In this document: one piece after another, positions 1-8,385 of the stretch
Layout: each line of letters starts with the position of its first letter
How positions within the stretch are numbered: position 1 is the stretch's first letter
DNA from: Micavibrio_C sp965231165
GTDB taxonomy: Bacteria; Pseudomonadota; Alphaproteobacteria; Micavibrionales; Micavibrionaceae
Length of the DNA: 64,000 bases
Direction of reading: 5' to 3'
Assembly (NCBI GenBank): GCA_965231165.1
Contig: OZ246421.1
Location: 992,001-1,056,000, forward strand
Position numbers and translations under genes: made by a program
The notes under the pieces: model-generated
The model's input: the letters and a program-made list of their open reading frames with translations, nothing else
What the model was told of the DNA's origin: nothing
Databases searched by the model: none

Positions 1-722
1 GCCCTTAAGTCTTTTTCTTCTTTCTCGTCGGCGGCGACGATTTCGGCTTTATGGGCGCAGGATGTTTTCACCGCATGCGCCAGCGCGGCCTGATCGCAGG
101 CCAGCACTTCTCCGCCATGTTGCTGCAGCCACTCAAAAAACGTGCGGTCACGGATAAAGGCGTATTTTACAATTTCGGCATAACCCGCTTTGCGTTCACG
201 CTCCGGCAATGTTTTCAGCGTATCGAGATCGGCAATCACCACGCCGGGCTGATAAAATGCGCCAACCAGATTTTTGCCCTGCCGCGTATCAATCGCGGTT
301 TTGCCGCCGACAGCACTATCAACCTGCGCCAGCAATGTGGTTGGCACCTGCACATACGGAATGCCCCGCAGCGCCAGCGCCGCCGCCAGCCCCCCCAGAT
401 CACCGATCACACCGCCGCCGAGGGCGATCAGCAGGCTATGGCGATCAGCCTTATTATCAAGCAGCCAGTCCAGCACCGTTTCCAGCCCTTCGTAAGATTT
501 GCTGTGCTCGCCGGGTTTGATCGTCAACACCTGCGCATCCGGGAAAGATTGCTTTAATGTCGCAGCATGAAATTTTCCGGCATTCTCATCGGTCAGAATA
601 AAGATTTTGCTTCGGCGTACATTTGCGGGCACCCAGTCGGCGGCCTTGGCCAGCAGGCCGCTGCCAATCACGATGTCATAGGCGTAATCACCGAGCGCGA
701 CATGAAGTTTTTCAACAGACAT
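1..722 (-). CDS. aroB: 3-dehydroquinate synthase AroB (3' end cut by window edge)
   Basis: Second step of the shikimate pathway: converts DAHP to 3-dehydroquinate, using NAD and a divalent metal in the cytoplasm. My reverse-strand reading from ATG 722 starts MSVEKLHVALGDYAYDIVIG and shows the family motifs GGGVIGDLGGL, DSAVGGKTAID and KNLVGAFYQP. About 240 codons are present against a usual length near 360, so the C-terminal third lies outside the window. The ATG directly follows the aroK stop (723-725), with no spacer. The two genes therefore form a tightly coupled aroK-aroB unit, a common alphaproteobacterial order. Confidence 0.95.
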   Translation of the reverse strand, partial: MSVEKLHVALGDYAYDIVIGSGLLAKAADWVPANVRRSKIFILTDENAGKFHAATLKQSFPDAQVLTIKPGEHSKSYEGLETVLDWLLDNKADRHSLLIALGGGVIGDLGGLAAALALRGIPYVQVPTTLLAQVDSAVGGKTAIDTRQGKNLVGAFYQPGVVIADLDTLKTLPERERKAGYAEIVKYAFIRDRTFFEWLQQHGGEVLACDQAALAHAVKTSCAHKAEIVAADEKEEKDLR

Positions 723-1304
723 TCAGGTTCCTGCCTTGGCGTGGGTATGGTTCAGGTATGTATAAATCCGGTCGATGGCCTGCTCCAGAATATCTTCGGC
801 GGGGCCGGCATGGCTTTCAACAATGATGTGTGCCTGTTCATAGACGGGATAGCGCACGTCCATCAGGCGTGTGAGAATTTCCCTGGGATCGCCTGTCTTC
901 AACAACGGGCGCCTGTCGGTTTTGGCCGTGCGTTCCAGCATCACGTCCAGATCGGCCTTTACCCAGATCGCCAGCGTCTGTTTCCAAAGTTCGGAGGCTG
1001 TATCCGGGTCCAGAACCGCGCCACCACCGGTGGCGACCACCTGTACGTTTTGATCCAGCAGACGTTTAATCACGCGCCGCTCACCGTCGCGAAAATAAGG
1101 TTCGCCGAATTTTTTAAAGATTTCGGGAATGCTAAGGCCCGCCGCCTTCTCGATCTCCTCATCAGAATCAACAAAAGGAATGCTCAGGGTTTCAGCCAGC
1201 ATCTTCCCCAAGCGTGTTTTGCCCGCGCCCATCATCCCCACCAGACTGATGGGACGATCCAGACGTGTGCGGATCGAAAATAATTTTTGCGGGTCAATAG
1301 CCAT
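723..1304 (-). CDS. aroK: Shikimate kinase AroK
   Basis: Phosphorylates shikimate at the 3-hydroxyl using ATP. The P-loop GMMGAGKTRLG lies near the N-terminus. FVDSDEEIE supplies the substrate/Mg-binding aspartates, and FRDGERRV and VATGGGAV are the shikimate-binding and Walker B-like motifs. I chose ATG 1304 (MAIDPQKL, 193 aa). The longer frame to 1334 needs a TTG start and adds ten residues unlike the family. No strong Shine-Dalgarno site precedes 1304, so the start is only likely. aroB follows immediately. Confidence 0.93.
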   Translation of the reverse strand: MAIDPQKLFSIRTRLDRPISLVGMMGAGKTRLGKMLAETLSIPFVDSDEEIEKAAGLSIPEIFKKFGEPYFRDGERRVIKRLLDQNVQVVATGGGAVLDPDTASELWKQTLAIWVKADLDVMLERTAKTDRRPLLKTGDPREILTRLMDVRYPVYEQAHIIVESHAGPAEDILEQAIDRIYTYLNHTHAKAGT

Positions 1305-1430
1305 GGCTTGCTTATGCCATGGGCAATTTACCAAAACAATGGATAACCTATGAATACACGACCTGGAGGGATTGAATTCCCTGGACGGTTTCTCTAGCTT
1401 TTGAGGGAATTGTTATGGGATTCCCGAATC

Positions 1431-1583
1431 ATGAAGTTTTTGAGTATCGTTTTTGGCATGACACTGGTTCTGGCTCTGGTCGCTTTTGTCGCCGTAGCCA
1501 TGATGGATGTGCCTGTCGAGCAGACAGAAATCAGTAAAACCGTTTCCAACGAACGCTTTTATAATAAGGGCGGCGCGCAGTAA
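1431..1583 (+). CDS. Small single-pass membrane protein, unknown
   Basis: A 50-aa protein beginning MKFLSIVFGMTLVLALVAF. Residues 2-22 form one strongly hydrophobic helix, followed by a short polar tail ending NKGGAQ. It could be a membrane anchor or an uncleaved signal. The stop TAA shares one base with the ATG of the next gene (1583), so the two are probably translated together and may act together. A longer frame from a TTG at 1401 adds ten polar residues and looks less likely. I do not recognise a family. Confidence 0.6.
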   Translation: MKFLSIVFGMTLVLALVAFVAVAMMDVPVEQTEISKTVSNERFYNKGGAQ

Positions 1584-3652
1584 TGGTTCAAAAGCGTTTT
1601 ATACTGGTTTCTCTGGTTTTAGCGGCGCTGATAGCCGCCCCGGTATTCAGCAGTTTTGCCGAGGATGCGCCCAGCTATCGTTACCGTGAATCCGATGACC
1701 GCATGAGCGGTTCTGTCCGCGCCAAGGCCGCGATGCAGCGCTATGAAGAGGATGAGGACAGTAAGCCGCGCAAAACCACATCTAAACCCAAAAAATCTTC
1801 AACGCCCGTACCCGAGAAAAAGCCTGAGAGCGCTGATTCCGAGGCTGTTGCCGATAAGAATGTAGAAGAAAAAACCGCTGATGACGCGGAAAGCGGCGAT
1901 CAGGACGTTGTCAAAGAAGACACCCTTAAGACGTCGCCTGAAGAAGAATCAAAGTCTGCCAAAGAAGACTCCGCAGAGGAAGCCGAACAGGAGCCCGCCG
2001 ACCAGATTGTCAGCCGGTCATCGTCGCCCGCACGTGTGCCCGCCGTTCTGAAGGTCAACTACACGACGCTTGAATCTCTTGGTACACTGAGCAATGCTGG
2101 CAGCGGCAGCCTGGGGATTGATCTCTGGGACGGTTCAACGCGCCACCAAATTCTGCAACTGGTAAACCAGCTGCCGTCCCCCCGCTACTACGGGATGCTG
2201 CAACGGCTGAACCAGCGCGCCCTGCTTACCAGCGCCGATGCCACCCTGATGGGGGACCGCAGCGGCATTCAGGCTGGTGAAGATTTCCAGACCGTCCGCA
2301 TTGAAAAACTGCTCGATACGGGGTCGTATCTGCAGGCTTCCCAGCTTTATATGACGGACCAAGCTGTCGCCTACCATGAACGTCTGGCCCGTGCCGGTGT
2401 GCAATCGCTCTTCTTGAGCCTGCAGCCCACCGTGGCCTGCCTTGAAACCAAAACGCTGATGGTGCGGTTTGAAAACCAGCCTTTCTGGAATCAGGCTTCG
2501 GTAATCTGCGATTACATTCTCGGCAAAATGGCCGGGCAGAATATGAAGAATTTTTCTGACCGCCCCAACATCAAGCCTGTAGCTGAGGAAAGCCGTGTCA
2601 TGGGCTATGTGTTCGACAAACCCGGATACAAGATCACACCGCGCAATTTCAACGACCTGAAAGATTACACCCCGCTCGAAGTAGCGCTGCTGCTGAATGA
2701 TCGTCGCATATCGCTCTCCAAACTGGATATTGACGGGCTGGAGAACGTACCTTCGCATACGCTGGGCGTCATGATGATGGTACCGGATGCCTCTGGAGAG
2801 GTTAAATTGCGCCTGTGGGACGAAGCCTTGAGGCGCGGCATGATTACACCCGCTGAACTGGGCGGTATCTATGCAGGGATCAAGCTGGACACCCTCTCAC
2901 CCGACAAGGCCAAAGGCTGGCTGGTGATTCCCGCCTATTACCAGTCTATGACCGCCGCCCGTGAAAAAGAGCAGAAGAGGAAGATCGGCCAAGAAGCCCT
3001 CAGACTCGCCGGGCAATTCCCCGCCGGTGTCCTGACACCGTTTGCCGAATATATACCCACCATTTCCGCCGAAGGAATCGACCCGGCTCTGATTCGCCGA
3101 ATCACCCGTGTCGGGTTGCTGGCAGGTACGCCTGTAAGCCGTTCTTTCGAACGCAATCTCTGGAGTCAGGCCGAATCACAGTCTGGAAACAATGAAGCGC
3201 TGTGGCTGGCGATAGCAAATGCCGCCCTGCAGAACTTTTCCACAGAAGAAATGCCAAAAAATGACGTTTTTCAGGAACTTACAGGAAAATTGCCTGAAAC
3301 CTCTAAAACTCTCGTATTTGCCCTCATAGAAAAGCTTGACACGACTGGCAAATTACATAATAGTGTCACCAAAGTTGCTTATGAAAAACAAGATGGCTTG
3401 ACATCACCCACTGATTACGATTATGTAATGCCATCGAGTGACTTAATGGATAACCTCTCCGCTGCACACAAAGACAGACGCTTAGGAGAGATTATACTGT
3501 TAAGCTCAATTGCCATCGGCGATATCACCCCTTCCAAATTGGATCCTGCGGTGATGGCTGAAGTGATTGATGGACTAAAAACAGTGGGGTTAACAAGCGA
3601 AGCTCGGGAATTGGCCAGTGAAGTCATTCTGGGTTTGAGTAGTGAAAAATAG
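1583..3652 (+). CDS. Secreted acidic protein of unknown function upstream of xerD
   Basis: A 689-aa protein with a clear signal peptide (MVQKRFILVSLVLAALIAAP, cleavage likely after FSSFA). Residues about 35-150 are a low-complexity acidic stretch rich in Glu, Asp, Lys and Ser, likely disordered. The rest (about 160-689) looks helical and shows no catalytic motif I recognise. The gene overlaps the small membrane protein upstream by one base and ends 11 bases before xerD. The last 380 bases are visibly AT-richer, with different codon use from the rest. Similar secreted proteins upstream of xerC/D genes are, as I recall, usually left as hypothetical. Function unknown. Confidence 0.75.
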   Translation: MVQKRFILVSLVLAALIAAPVFSSFAEDAPSYRYRESDDRMSGSVRAKAAMQRYEEDEDSKPRKTTSKPKKSSTPVPEKKPESADSEAVADKNVEEKTADDAESGDQDVVKEDTLKTSPEEESKSAKEDSAEEAEQEPADQIVSRSSSPARVPAVLKVNYTTLESLGTLSNAGSGSLGIDLWDGSTRHQILQLVNQLPSPRYYGMLQRLNQRALLTSADATLMGDRSGIQAGEDFQTVRIEKLLDTGSYLQASQLYMTDQAVAYHERLARAGVQSLFLSLQPTVACLETKTLMVRFENQPFWNQASVICDYILGKMAGQNMKNFSDRPNIKPVAEESRVMGYVFDKPGYKITPRNFNDLKDYTPLEVALLLNDRRISLSKLDIDGLENVPSHTLGVMMMVPDASGEVKLRLWDEALRRGMITPAELGGIYAGIKLDTLSPDKAKGWLVIPAYYQSMTAAREKEQKRKIGQEALRLAGQFPAGVLTPFAEYIPTISAEGIDPALIRRITRVGLLAGTPVSRSFERNLWSQAESQSGNNEALWLAIANAALQNFSTEEMPKNDVFQELTGKLPETSKTLVFALIEKLDTTGKLHNSVTKVAYEKQDGLTSPTDYDYVMPSSDLMDNLSAAHKDRRLGEIILLSSIAIGDITPSKLDPAVMAEVIDGLKTVGLTSEARELASEVILGLSSEK

Positions 3653-3663
3653 GAGATTACAAA

Positions 3664-4656
3664 ATGGCACGTCCAGGTCGCCCAGCAATGCCGAAGCCGA
3701 AGCTTCATCCGTTAGTGGATTCATTCCTCGATATGCTCACAACCGAGCGTGGCGCGGCTATGAATACACGTCAGGCCTATTGGCGTGACCTTGCCGATTT
3801 CAGCCTCCAGCTGCGCGAAAAAGCCAGCAAGGAAATCGTTGATGCTTCTCCGGAAGAAATCAAAGGTTACCTCGACGACCTTGGTGTCCGTATCCATGTC
3901 AAGGGCCAGAACAAGTCACAGATCGCGACACGCACCGTGGCGCGCCGCCTGTCGGCCCTGCGTCAGTTCTACCGTTACCTCGTGTCGGAAAACATCCGCA
4001 AGGACGACCCGACCTCTGCTATCGAAAGCCCGAAGCAAGGCCGTACGCTGCCGAAGACTCTGTCCGAGTCCGAAGTCAGTACGCTGATCAAGGTTGCCGG
4101 TGATACCGGTGGTTCTGATAGCATCCGTCTCGTCTGCCTGCTCGAAATGCTGTATGCCACAGGCCTGCGCGTTTCCGAACTGGTTGGCTTGCCGATGTCT
4201 GCGATTGGCGAAGACATGCAGTTCCTGATGGTTGCCGGCAAAGGCGGCCGTGAGCGCATGGTTCCCCTTTCAGAACCAGCACAGCGCGCAGTGAAGAAAT
4301 ACCAGGAAGTGCGTCAGCAATTCATCAACCCTGAGGACAAAGGTTCTCAAGGCCAGTGGCTGTTCCCGTCACGTACCTCTGAAAGCGGTCACCTGACCCG
4401 TCAGCGCTTTGCACAACTGCTGAAGGATCTGGCTGATAACGCTGGTATCGATGCAGAACGCGTCAGCCCGCACATTCTGCGTCACGCTTTCGCTACGCAC
4501 CTGCTCAGCAATGGTGCTGATCTGCGTTCCGTCCAGAAAATGCTCGGCCATGCCGACATCGCGACGACACAGATCTACACACATATTCTGGGCGACAAGG
4601 CCAAGAAAACCGTTGAAGAAAAGCACCCGCTGGCGAAAACCGGCACAGGCGTGTAA
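3664..4656 (+). CDS. xerD: Tyrosine site-specific recombinase, XerD type
   Basis: Resolves chromosome dimers at dif together with its XerC partner. The 330-aa protein has an N-terminal SAM-like DNA-binding domain (about 15-115) and a C-terminal catalytic domain. All six catalytic positions are visible: R169 (ATGLR), K193 (AGKGGRE), H270 and R273 (HILRHAF), H296 (LGHAD) and Y305 (IYTH). Length and the housekeeping setting before accA fit XerD rather than a phage integrase. XerC cannot be excluded without alignment. A 12-bp terminator hairpin follows. Confidence 0.9.
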   Translation: MARPGRPAMPKPKLHPLVDSFLDMLTTERGAAMNTRQAYWRDLADFSLQLREKASKEIVDASPEEIKGYLDDLGVRIHVKGQNKSQIATRTVARRLSALRQFYRYLVSENIRKDDPTSAIESPKQGRTLPKTLSESEVSTLIKVAGDTGGSDSIRLVCLLEMLYATGLRVSELVGLPMSAIGEDMQFLMVAGKGGRERMVPLSEPAQRAVKKYQEVRQQFINPEDKGSQGQWLFPSRTSESGHLTRQRFAQLLKDLADNAGIDAERVSPHILRHAFATHLLSNGADLRSVQKMLGHADIATTQIYTHILGDKAKKTVEEKHPLAKTGTGV

Positions 4657-4682
4657 TCCCTAACGGGTTAAAAGATCATTCG

Positions 4683-4721
4683 AATCAGGCAGACTTTGTG
4701 ATAAGGTCTGCCTGATTTCTT
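4683..4721 (+). terminator. Rho-independent terminator after xerD
   Basis: A perfect 12-bp stem (4683-4694 with 4706-4717, core CAGGCAGAC/GTCTGCCTG) with an 11-nt loop, followed by TTTCTTTT. It lies 15-20 bases before the accA start, so it should end xerD transcription just ahead of accA. Confidence 0.8.
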
Positions 4722-4735
4722 TTACAGGTGTAAAG

Positions 4736-5683
4736 ATGAGCAAACTTGAATTCGAAAAACCAATCCTTGAGCTGGAAGCAAAAATCGCCGAGCTGAAAAA
4801 TGTCAGCAGCGATGACACTGTCAACATCTCGGAAGAGATCGGCAGATTGCAGGTCAAAACAGATCGGCTGCTCAAACAGACCTACACCAAGCTGACACCG
4901 CAGCAAAAGGTTCAAGTGGCGCGCCATCAGGAACGCCCTCACTTCCTCGACTATGTGCGGGGTTTCGTTGAAGACTTCACGCCGCTCGCCGGTGACCGCC
5001 ACTTTGGCGAAGACCAGGCGCTGCTGGGTGGTCTGGGGCGCATTAATGGCCGTTCAGTCGTCATTATGGGCCATGAAAAAGGCAGCGACACCGAAAGCCG
5101 CATCAAACACAATTTCGGTATGGCCCGCCCTGAAGGCTACCGCAAGGCGATCCGTCTGATGGAACTGGCGGAACAATATCAATTACCCATCGTGTCTCTG
5201 GTCGATACGGCGGGTGCCTACCCCGGCGTCGGCGCGGAAGAACGCGGTCAGGCCGAAGCCATCGCCCGTTCTATCGAGAAATGCCTGAACGTCAAAGTCC
5301 CCCTCGTCTCCGTCATCATCGGCGAGGGTGGTTCTGGCGGCGCGATTGCGATTGCCGCCGCTGACCGCGTGTTCATGCTGGAACATTCCATCTATTCAGT
5401 GATTTCGCCGGAGGGCTGCGCGTCCATCCTGTGGCGCAGCGCCGCGAATGCGAATGACGCCGCCGCCGCCCTGAAACTGACGGCAGAAGATCTGCTGGAG
5501 CTAAAACTGATCGACGGCATCATTACCGAACCCTTGGGCGGCGCACACCGCCACAAGGATGAAATGGTCCAGATACTGGCCGCGCAACTGCATAAATCAC
5601 TGAACGAGCTAACGCCGTGGGACGGCGCGAAACTCGTCCGTCGCCGTCATCAGAAATTCCTCGATATGGGCCGCGCCGCTTAA
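4736..5683 (+). CDS. accA: Acetyl-CoA carboxylase carboxyltransferase subunit alpha
   Basis: Half of the carboxyltransferase of acetyl-CoA carboxylase (partner AccD), which makes malonyl-CoA for fatty acid synthesis. At 315 aa it is full length. It shows the N-terminal coiled coil (about 1-50), the GDRHFGED segment, and the crotonase-fold glycine motifs TAGAYPGVGAEERGQAEAIA and GEGGSGGAIAIA. RHKDEMV and the C-terminal RRRHQKF also match the family. It stands alone between two terminators, so it likely has its own promoter within or just after the xerD end. Confidence 0.97.
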   Translation: MSKLEFEKPILELEAKIAELKNVSSDDTVNISEEIGRLQVKTDRLLKQTYTKLTPQQKVQVARHQERPHFLDYVRGFVEDFTPLAGDRHFGEDQALLGGLGRINGRSVVIMGHEKGSDTESRIKHNFGMARPEGYRKAIRLMELAEQYQLPIVSLVDTAGAYPGVGAEERGQAEAIARSIEKCLNVKVPLVSVIIGEGGSGGAIAIAAADRVFMLEHSIYSVISPEGCASILWRSAANANDAAAALKLTAEDLLELKLIDGIITEPLGGAHRHKDEMVQILAAQLHKSLNELTPWDGAKLVRRRHQKFLDMGRAA

Positions 5684-5707
5684 TGGCGTAAGGCATCAGG
5701 AAAATGA

Positions 5708-5735
5708 AGCCCCCTCCTTTTGGGAGAGGGCTTTA
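5708..5735 (+). terminator. Terminator after accA
   Basis: Stem AGCCCCCTCC / GGGAGAGGGCT with one internal mismatch and a TTTT loop, ending in CTTTAT. It lies 25 bases after the accA stop and faces the 3' end of the minus-strand RHH gene. Confidence 0.7.
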
Positions 5736-5769
5736 TGCTTCAATATGACTTTGAGTATAAATCCTAAAA

Positions 5770-6240
5770 TCAGCCGATCATGCCGGTATCCCCTAAGGAC
5801 GGATTTGTTGTCCCCGGCGGAATGGTCGTTGAGATATTGGTGTTCACGCTGCGGTGATGTAATCTTTTCCATGCCGCCAGCTCAGCGGGCACACGGGCAC
5901 GTTGCACCATATGGTCGAAATTCCCGTGTCCGGCACGATGATGTCCTTCCTCGGTTGCCGCCGCGCGGTAATAAAGCATCAAAAACACGCGGATCGCCGC
6001 CGTCAGCGATGTATCCGGGTTCTTGCGCAGGTGGATCAGCGAACAAATATCATGGATTTTGCAATCCTCACGCTTGGCGATCTCACGCAGGGCGCTCCAC
6101 ATTTCCGGCTCCAGCCGTACCGATGTACGGCGGCCCACGACGGTAATATTGCGGCTGATAAGCGTACTCTTGCCTGCAGAATCAGCAGCCATTTCCCTGG
6201 CGACCTCTTGCTGCTCTATTTTCTCTCCTGAATAAATCAT
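5770..6240 (-). CDS. Ribbon-helix-helix DNA-binding protein
   Basis: A 156-aa predicted transcriptional regulator. Residues about 30-75 carry the RHH pattern: a beta strand (RRTSVRLEPEMW) followed by two helices (ALREIAKREDCKIHDICSLI), as in the alphaproteobacterial RHH_4 group. The 60-residue C-terminal tail, rich in His, Arg and Pro, matches nothing I know. I chose ATG 6240 because AAGAGGAT precedes it; the longer frame to 6300 lacks such a site. Target genes are unknown; bolA, downstream on the same strand, is a possible neighbour target. Confidence 0.8.
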   Translation of the reverse strand: MIYSGEKIEQQEVAREMAADSAGKSTLISRNITVVGRRTSVRLEPEMWSALREIAKREDCKIHDICSLIHLRKNPDTSLTAAIRVFLMLYYRAAATEEGHHRAGHGNFDHMVQRARVPAELAAWKRLHHRSVNTNISTTIPPGTTNPSLGDTGMIG

Positions 6241-6386
6241 AGCATCCTCTTTTTTATATTTTATATCGGGACGTCTTGCGACATGCCCGAATATTCCCAC
6301 ATACCCTCATCTCTAGGGTACATGGGATACTATATATAAAAAATTAATATGCAACCTTTAGACGTAAAAACCTTTAGTTGTAATCC

Positions 6387-6662
6387 CTAATATACAACAT
6401 CTTCCGGGGTGAAGGTCTTGATACGCAAGGCATGGACACGATTATGCAACAGGTTAGCCAGGTGTTCATTAATCATACGATGGCATTCAATCCGGGTTTT
6501 TCCGCGAAAAGCCTCGGAGACGACCCGCACCGCAAAATGAGTCTCCCCTTCCGGTCTGGCCCCTGCATGGCCCGCATGCAGGTGACTTTCGTCAACCACT
6601 TGAATTTCAAGGGGTTTCAGGTTTTCCGTCAAAATTTGATGGATTTGTTCAGCAACTTTCAT
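6387..6662 (-). CDS. BolA family protein
   Basis: A 91-aa BolA/IbaG-type protein. Members partner with monothiol glutaredoxins in Fe-S trafficking or act as stress regulators. The family core is visible: a class-II KH-like fold with HLHAGHAG, ETHFAVRVVSEAF, RIECHRMI and the C-terminal VHALRIKTF. It is divergent from the J-domain gene at 6733, with 70 bases between starts. BolA beside the J-domain/cobS block is a recurrent alphaproteobacterial arrangement. Start ATG 6662 is preceded by GGAAACCCC. Confidence 0.93.
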   Translation of the reverse strand: MKVAEQIHQILTENLKPLEIQVVDESHLHAGHAGARPEGETHFAVRVVSEAFRGKTRIECHRMINEHLANLLHNRVHALRIKTFTPEDVVY

Positions 6663-6732
6663 GGGGTTTCCGGTGCCTATCTGTGGGGGTTTTCTTGTTT
6701 CATGATCTATAAAGCTTCATAATATCAATAAT

Positions 6733-7341
6733 ATGCCAAGAATACGCTTAAAACCCGGATCTGCCGAATTCGCCGACGATAGCACCCGTCGGCCGCACAC
6801 CCGTGCATGTGATATGCCGGGTTGCCATGAGCATGGTGAATACAAGGCGCCCCGCGACCGCTCGCTGTCGGGGCATTACTGGTTCTGTTTGCAGCATGTG
6901 CAGGAATATAACAAGGCCTGGGATTTCTTCTCCGGGATGTCGGCGCGGGAAATCGAGGAACAGATCGTCCGCAGCACATTATGGGACCGCCCGACCCGCC
7001 GTTATGACACCGAAGCCGCCATGGCTGAAAAACTGCGGACGCAGGCCTGGAAAACCTACCATTTTACAGATGAAGCACCGCCCAAGGATGAACATAACAG
7101 CCGCCGCCCACTGGAACGCAACACGCCGGAAGCCGAAGCGCTGGCCATATTCGGGCTGGAGCCGCCTGTCGATATTACCTCCATCAAGACGCGTTACAAG
7201 GAGCTCGTGAAGAAGTATCATCCGGATGTAAATCCCGGCGACCGTAACGCCGAGGATATAATCAAAACGATCAATATGTCCTATACTATCCTGAGACTCG
7301 CCTATGAGAAATTCGAACGGTTCGAAGAAGGTAAAAAGTAA
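6733..7341 (+). CDS. J-domain (DnaJ-like) protein
   Basis: A 202-aa protein with a C-terminal J domain (about 137-197) carrying the HPD signature in KKYHPDVNPGD, needed to stimulate DnaK-type ATPases. The N-terminal half has CDMPGC and CLQHVQ cysteines and a WDFF segment, seen in short alphaproteobacterial DnaJ-like proteins next to cobS. There is no Gly/Phe linker or zinc-finger set, so it is not a canonical DnaJ. cobS starts about where this gene ends, so the two are probably co-transcribed. Confidence 0.88.
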   Translation: MPRIRLKPGSAEFADDSTRRPHTRACDMPGCHEHGEYKAPRDRSLSGHYWFCLQHVQEYNKAWDFFSGMSAREIEEQIVRSTLWDRPTRRYDTEAAMAEKLRTQAWKTYHFTDEAPPKDEHNSRRPLERNTPEAEALAIFGLEPPVDITSIKTRYKELVKKYHPDVNPGDRNAEDIIKTINMSYTILRLAYEKFERFEEGKK

Positions 7342-7342
7342 C

Positions 7343-8362
7343 GTGAGTGATAAAAACGACATTCCCGGCGTTTATGACATGACAGGGCTTACCGCCAATC
7401 ATCCGCAATACACAACAATCCCGGATACGGTCTACGACGTGCGTGACACATTCGGTATCGATATCGACTGGAAAGTGCCGGGTTTCAGCGCCGAACACCC
7501 GAACGTCCCCACCCGCGACGACACCTACCAGTTCGACCGCGAAACCACGCTGGCGATCCTTGCCGGATTTGCCAACAACCGCCGCGTGATGATTCAGGGC
7601 TATCACGGCACCGGGAAATCGACTCACATTGAACAGGTTGCCGCCCGCCTGAACTGGCCCTGCATCCGCATCAATCTCGACAGCCATGTCAGCCGGATTG
7701 ATTTGCTGGGCAAAGACATGATCGTGCTGAAAGACGGCAAACAGATCACCGAATATAAACAAGGCATGCTGCCGTGGGCACTGCAAAACCCCGTCGCACT
7801 GGTATTCGATGAATATGACGCCGGTCGACCCGATGTGATGTTCGTGATCCAGCGCGTACTGGAGGCCGAAGGCCGCCTGACGTTGCTTGACCAGAATACC
7901 GTTATACGTCCGCATCCCGGTTTCCGTCTGTTCTCGACGGCCAATACCGTGGGATTGGGCGACACCACCGGCCTTTATCACGGCACACAGCAGATCAATC
8001 AGGGCCAGATGGACCGCTGGAACATCGTGGTGACGCTCAATTATCTGCCGCATGACGACGAAACCCGCATCATGCTGGCAAAAAATCCCGACTTTGACAC
8101 CGAGGAAGGCCGCAAGGACATCAGCGCCATGGTGCGGCTGGCCGACATGACGCGTCAGGGCTTTATCAACGGCGATCTTTCCACGCTGATGTCGCCGCGC
8201 ACGGTCTTGAGCTGGATTGAAAACACAAAAATCTTCAATGACCGTGAAATGGCCTTCCGTTTCAGCTTCCTCAATAAATGCGATGAAGCCGAAAGGCCAA
8301 CCGTATCCGAATATTACCAGCGCTGTTTTGGCGTCGATCTTTTTAAGACTTATAACGCCTGA
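7343..8362 (+). CDS. cobS: AAA+ ATPase, cobaltochelatase subunit CobS-like
   Basis: MoxR-type AAA+ ATPase of the aerobic cobalt chelatase (with CobT and CobN). From GTG 7343 it is 339 aa. Walker A GYHGTGKST is at about 86-94, Walker B-like VFDEYDAG follows, then a sensor/arginine region FSTANTVGLGDTTGLYHGT. The frame also opens at ATG 7304, overlapping the upstream gene; family length favours 7343. cobT is present but not adjacent: two hydrolase genes lie between. No other cobalamin genes are in the window, so a role in another metal or remodelling reaction cannot be excluded. Confidence 0.88.
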   Translation: MSDKNDIPGVYDMTGLTANHPQYTTIPDTVYDVRDTFGIDIDWKVPGFSAEHPNVPTRDDTYQFDRETTLAILAGFANNRRVMIQGYHGTGKSTHIEQVAARLNWPCIRINLDSHVSRIDLLGKDMIVLKDGKQITEYKQGMLPWALQNPVALVFDEYDAGRPDVMFVIQRVLEAEGRLTLLDQNTVIRPHPGFRLFSTANTVGLGDTTGLYHGTQQINQGQMDRWNIVVTLNYLPHDDETRIMLAKNPDFDTEEGRKDISAMVRLADMTRQGFINGDLSTLMSPRTVLSWIENTKIFNDREMAFRFSFLNKCDEAERPTVSEYYQRCFGVDLFKTYNA

Positions 8363-8385
8363 CATCATCCCCCCAGAGAGTCTCC

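Noticed and set aside
3664..4656. Tyrosine recombinase as a sign of a prophage or integrative element.
   Set aside because: Length, motifs and housekeeping neighbours fit chromosomal XerD; no phage genes or attachment sites are nearby.
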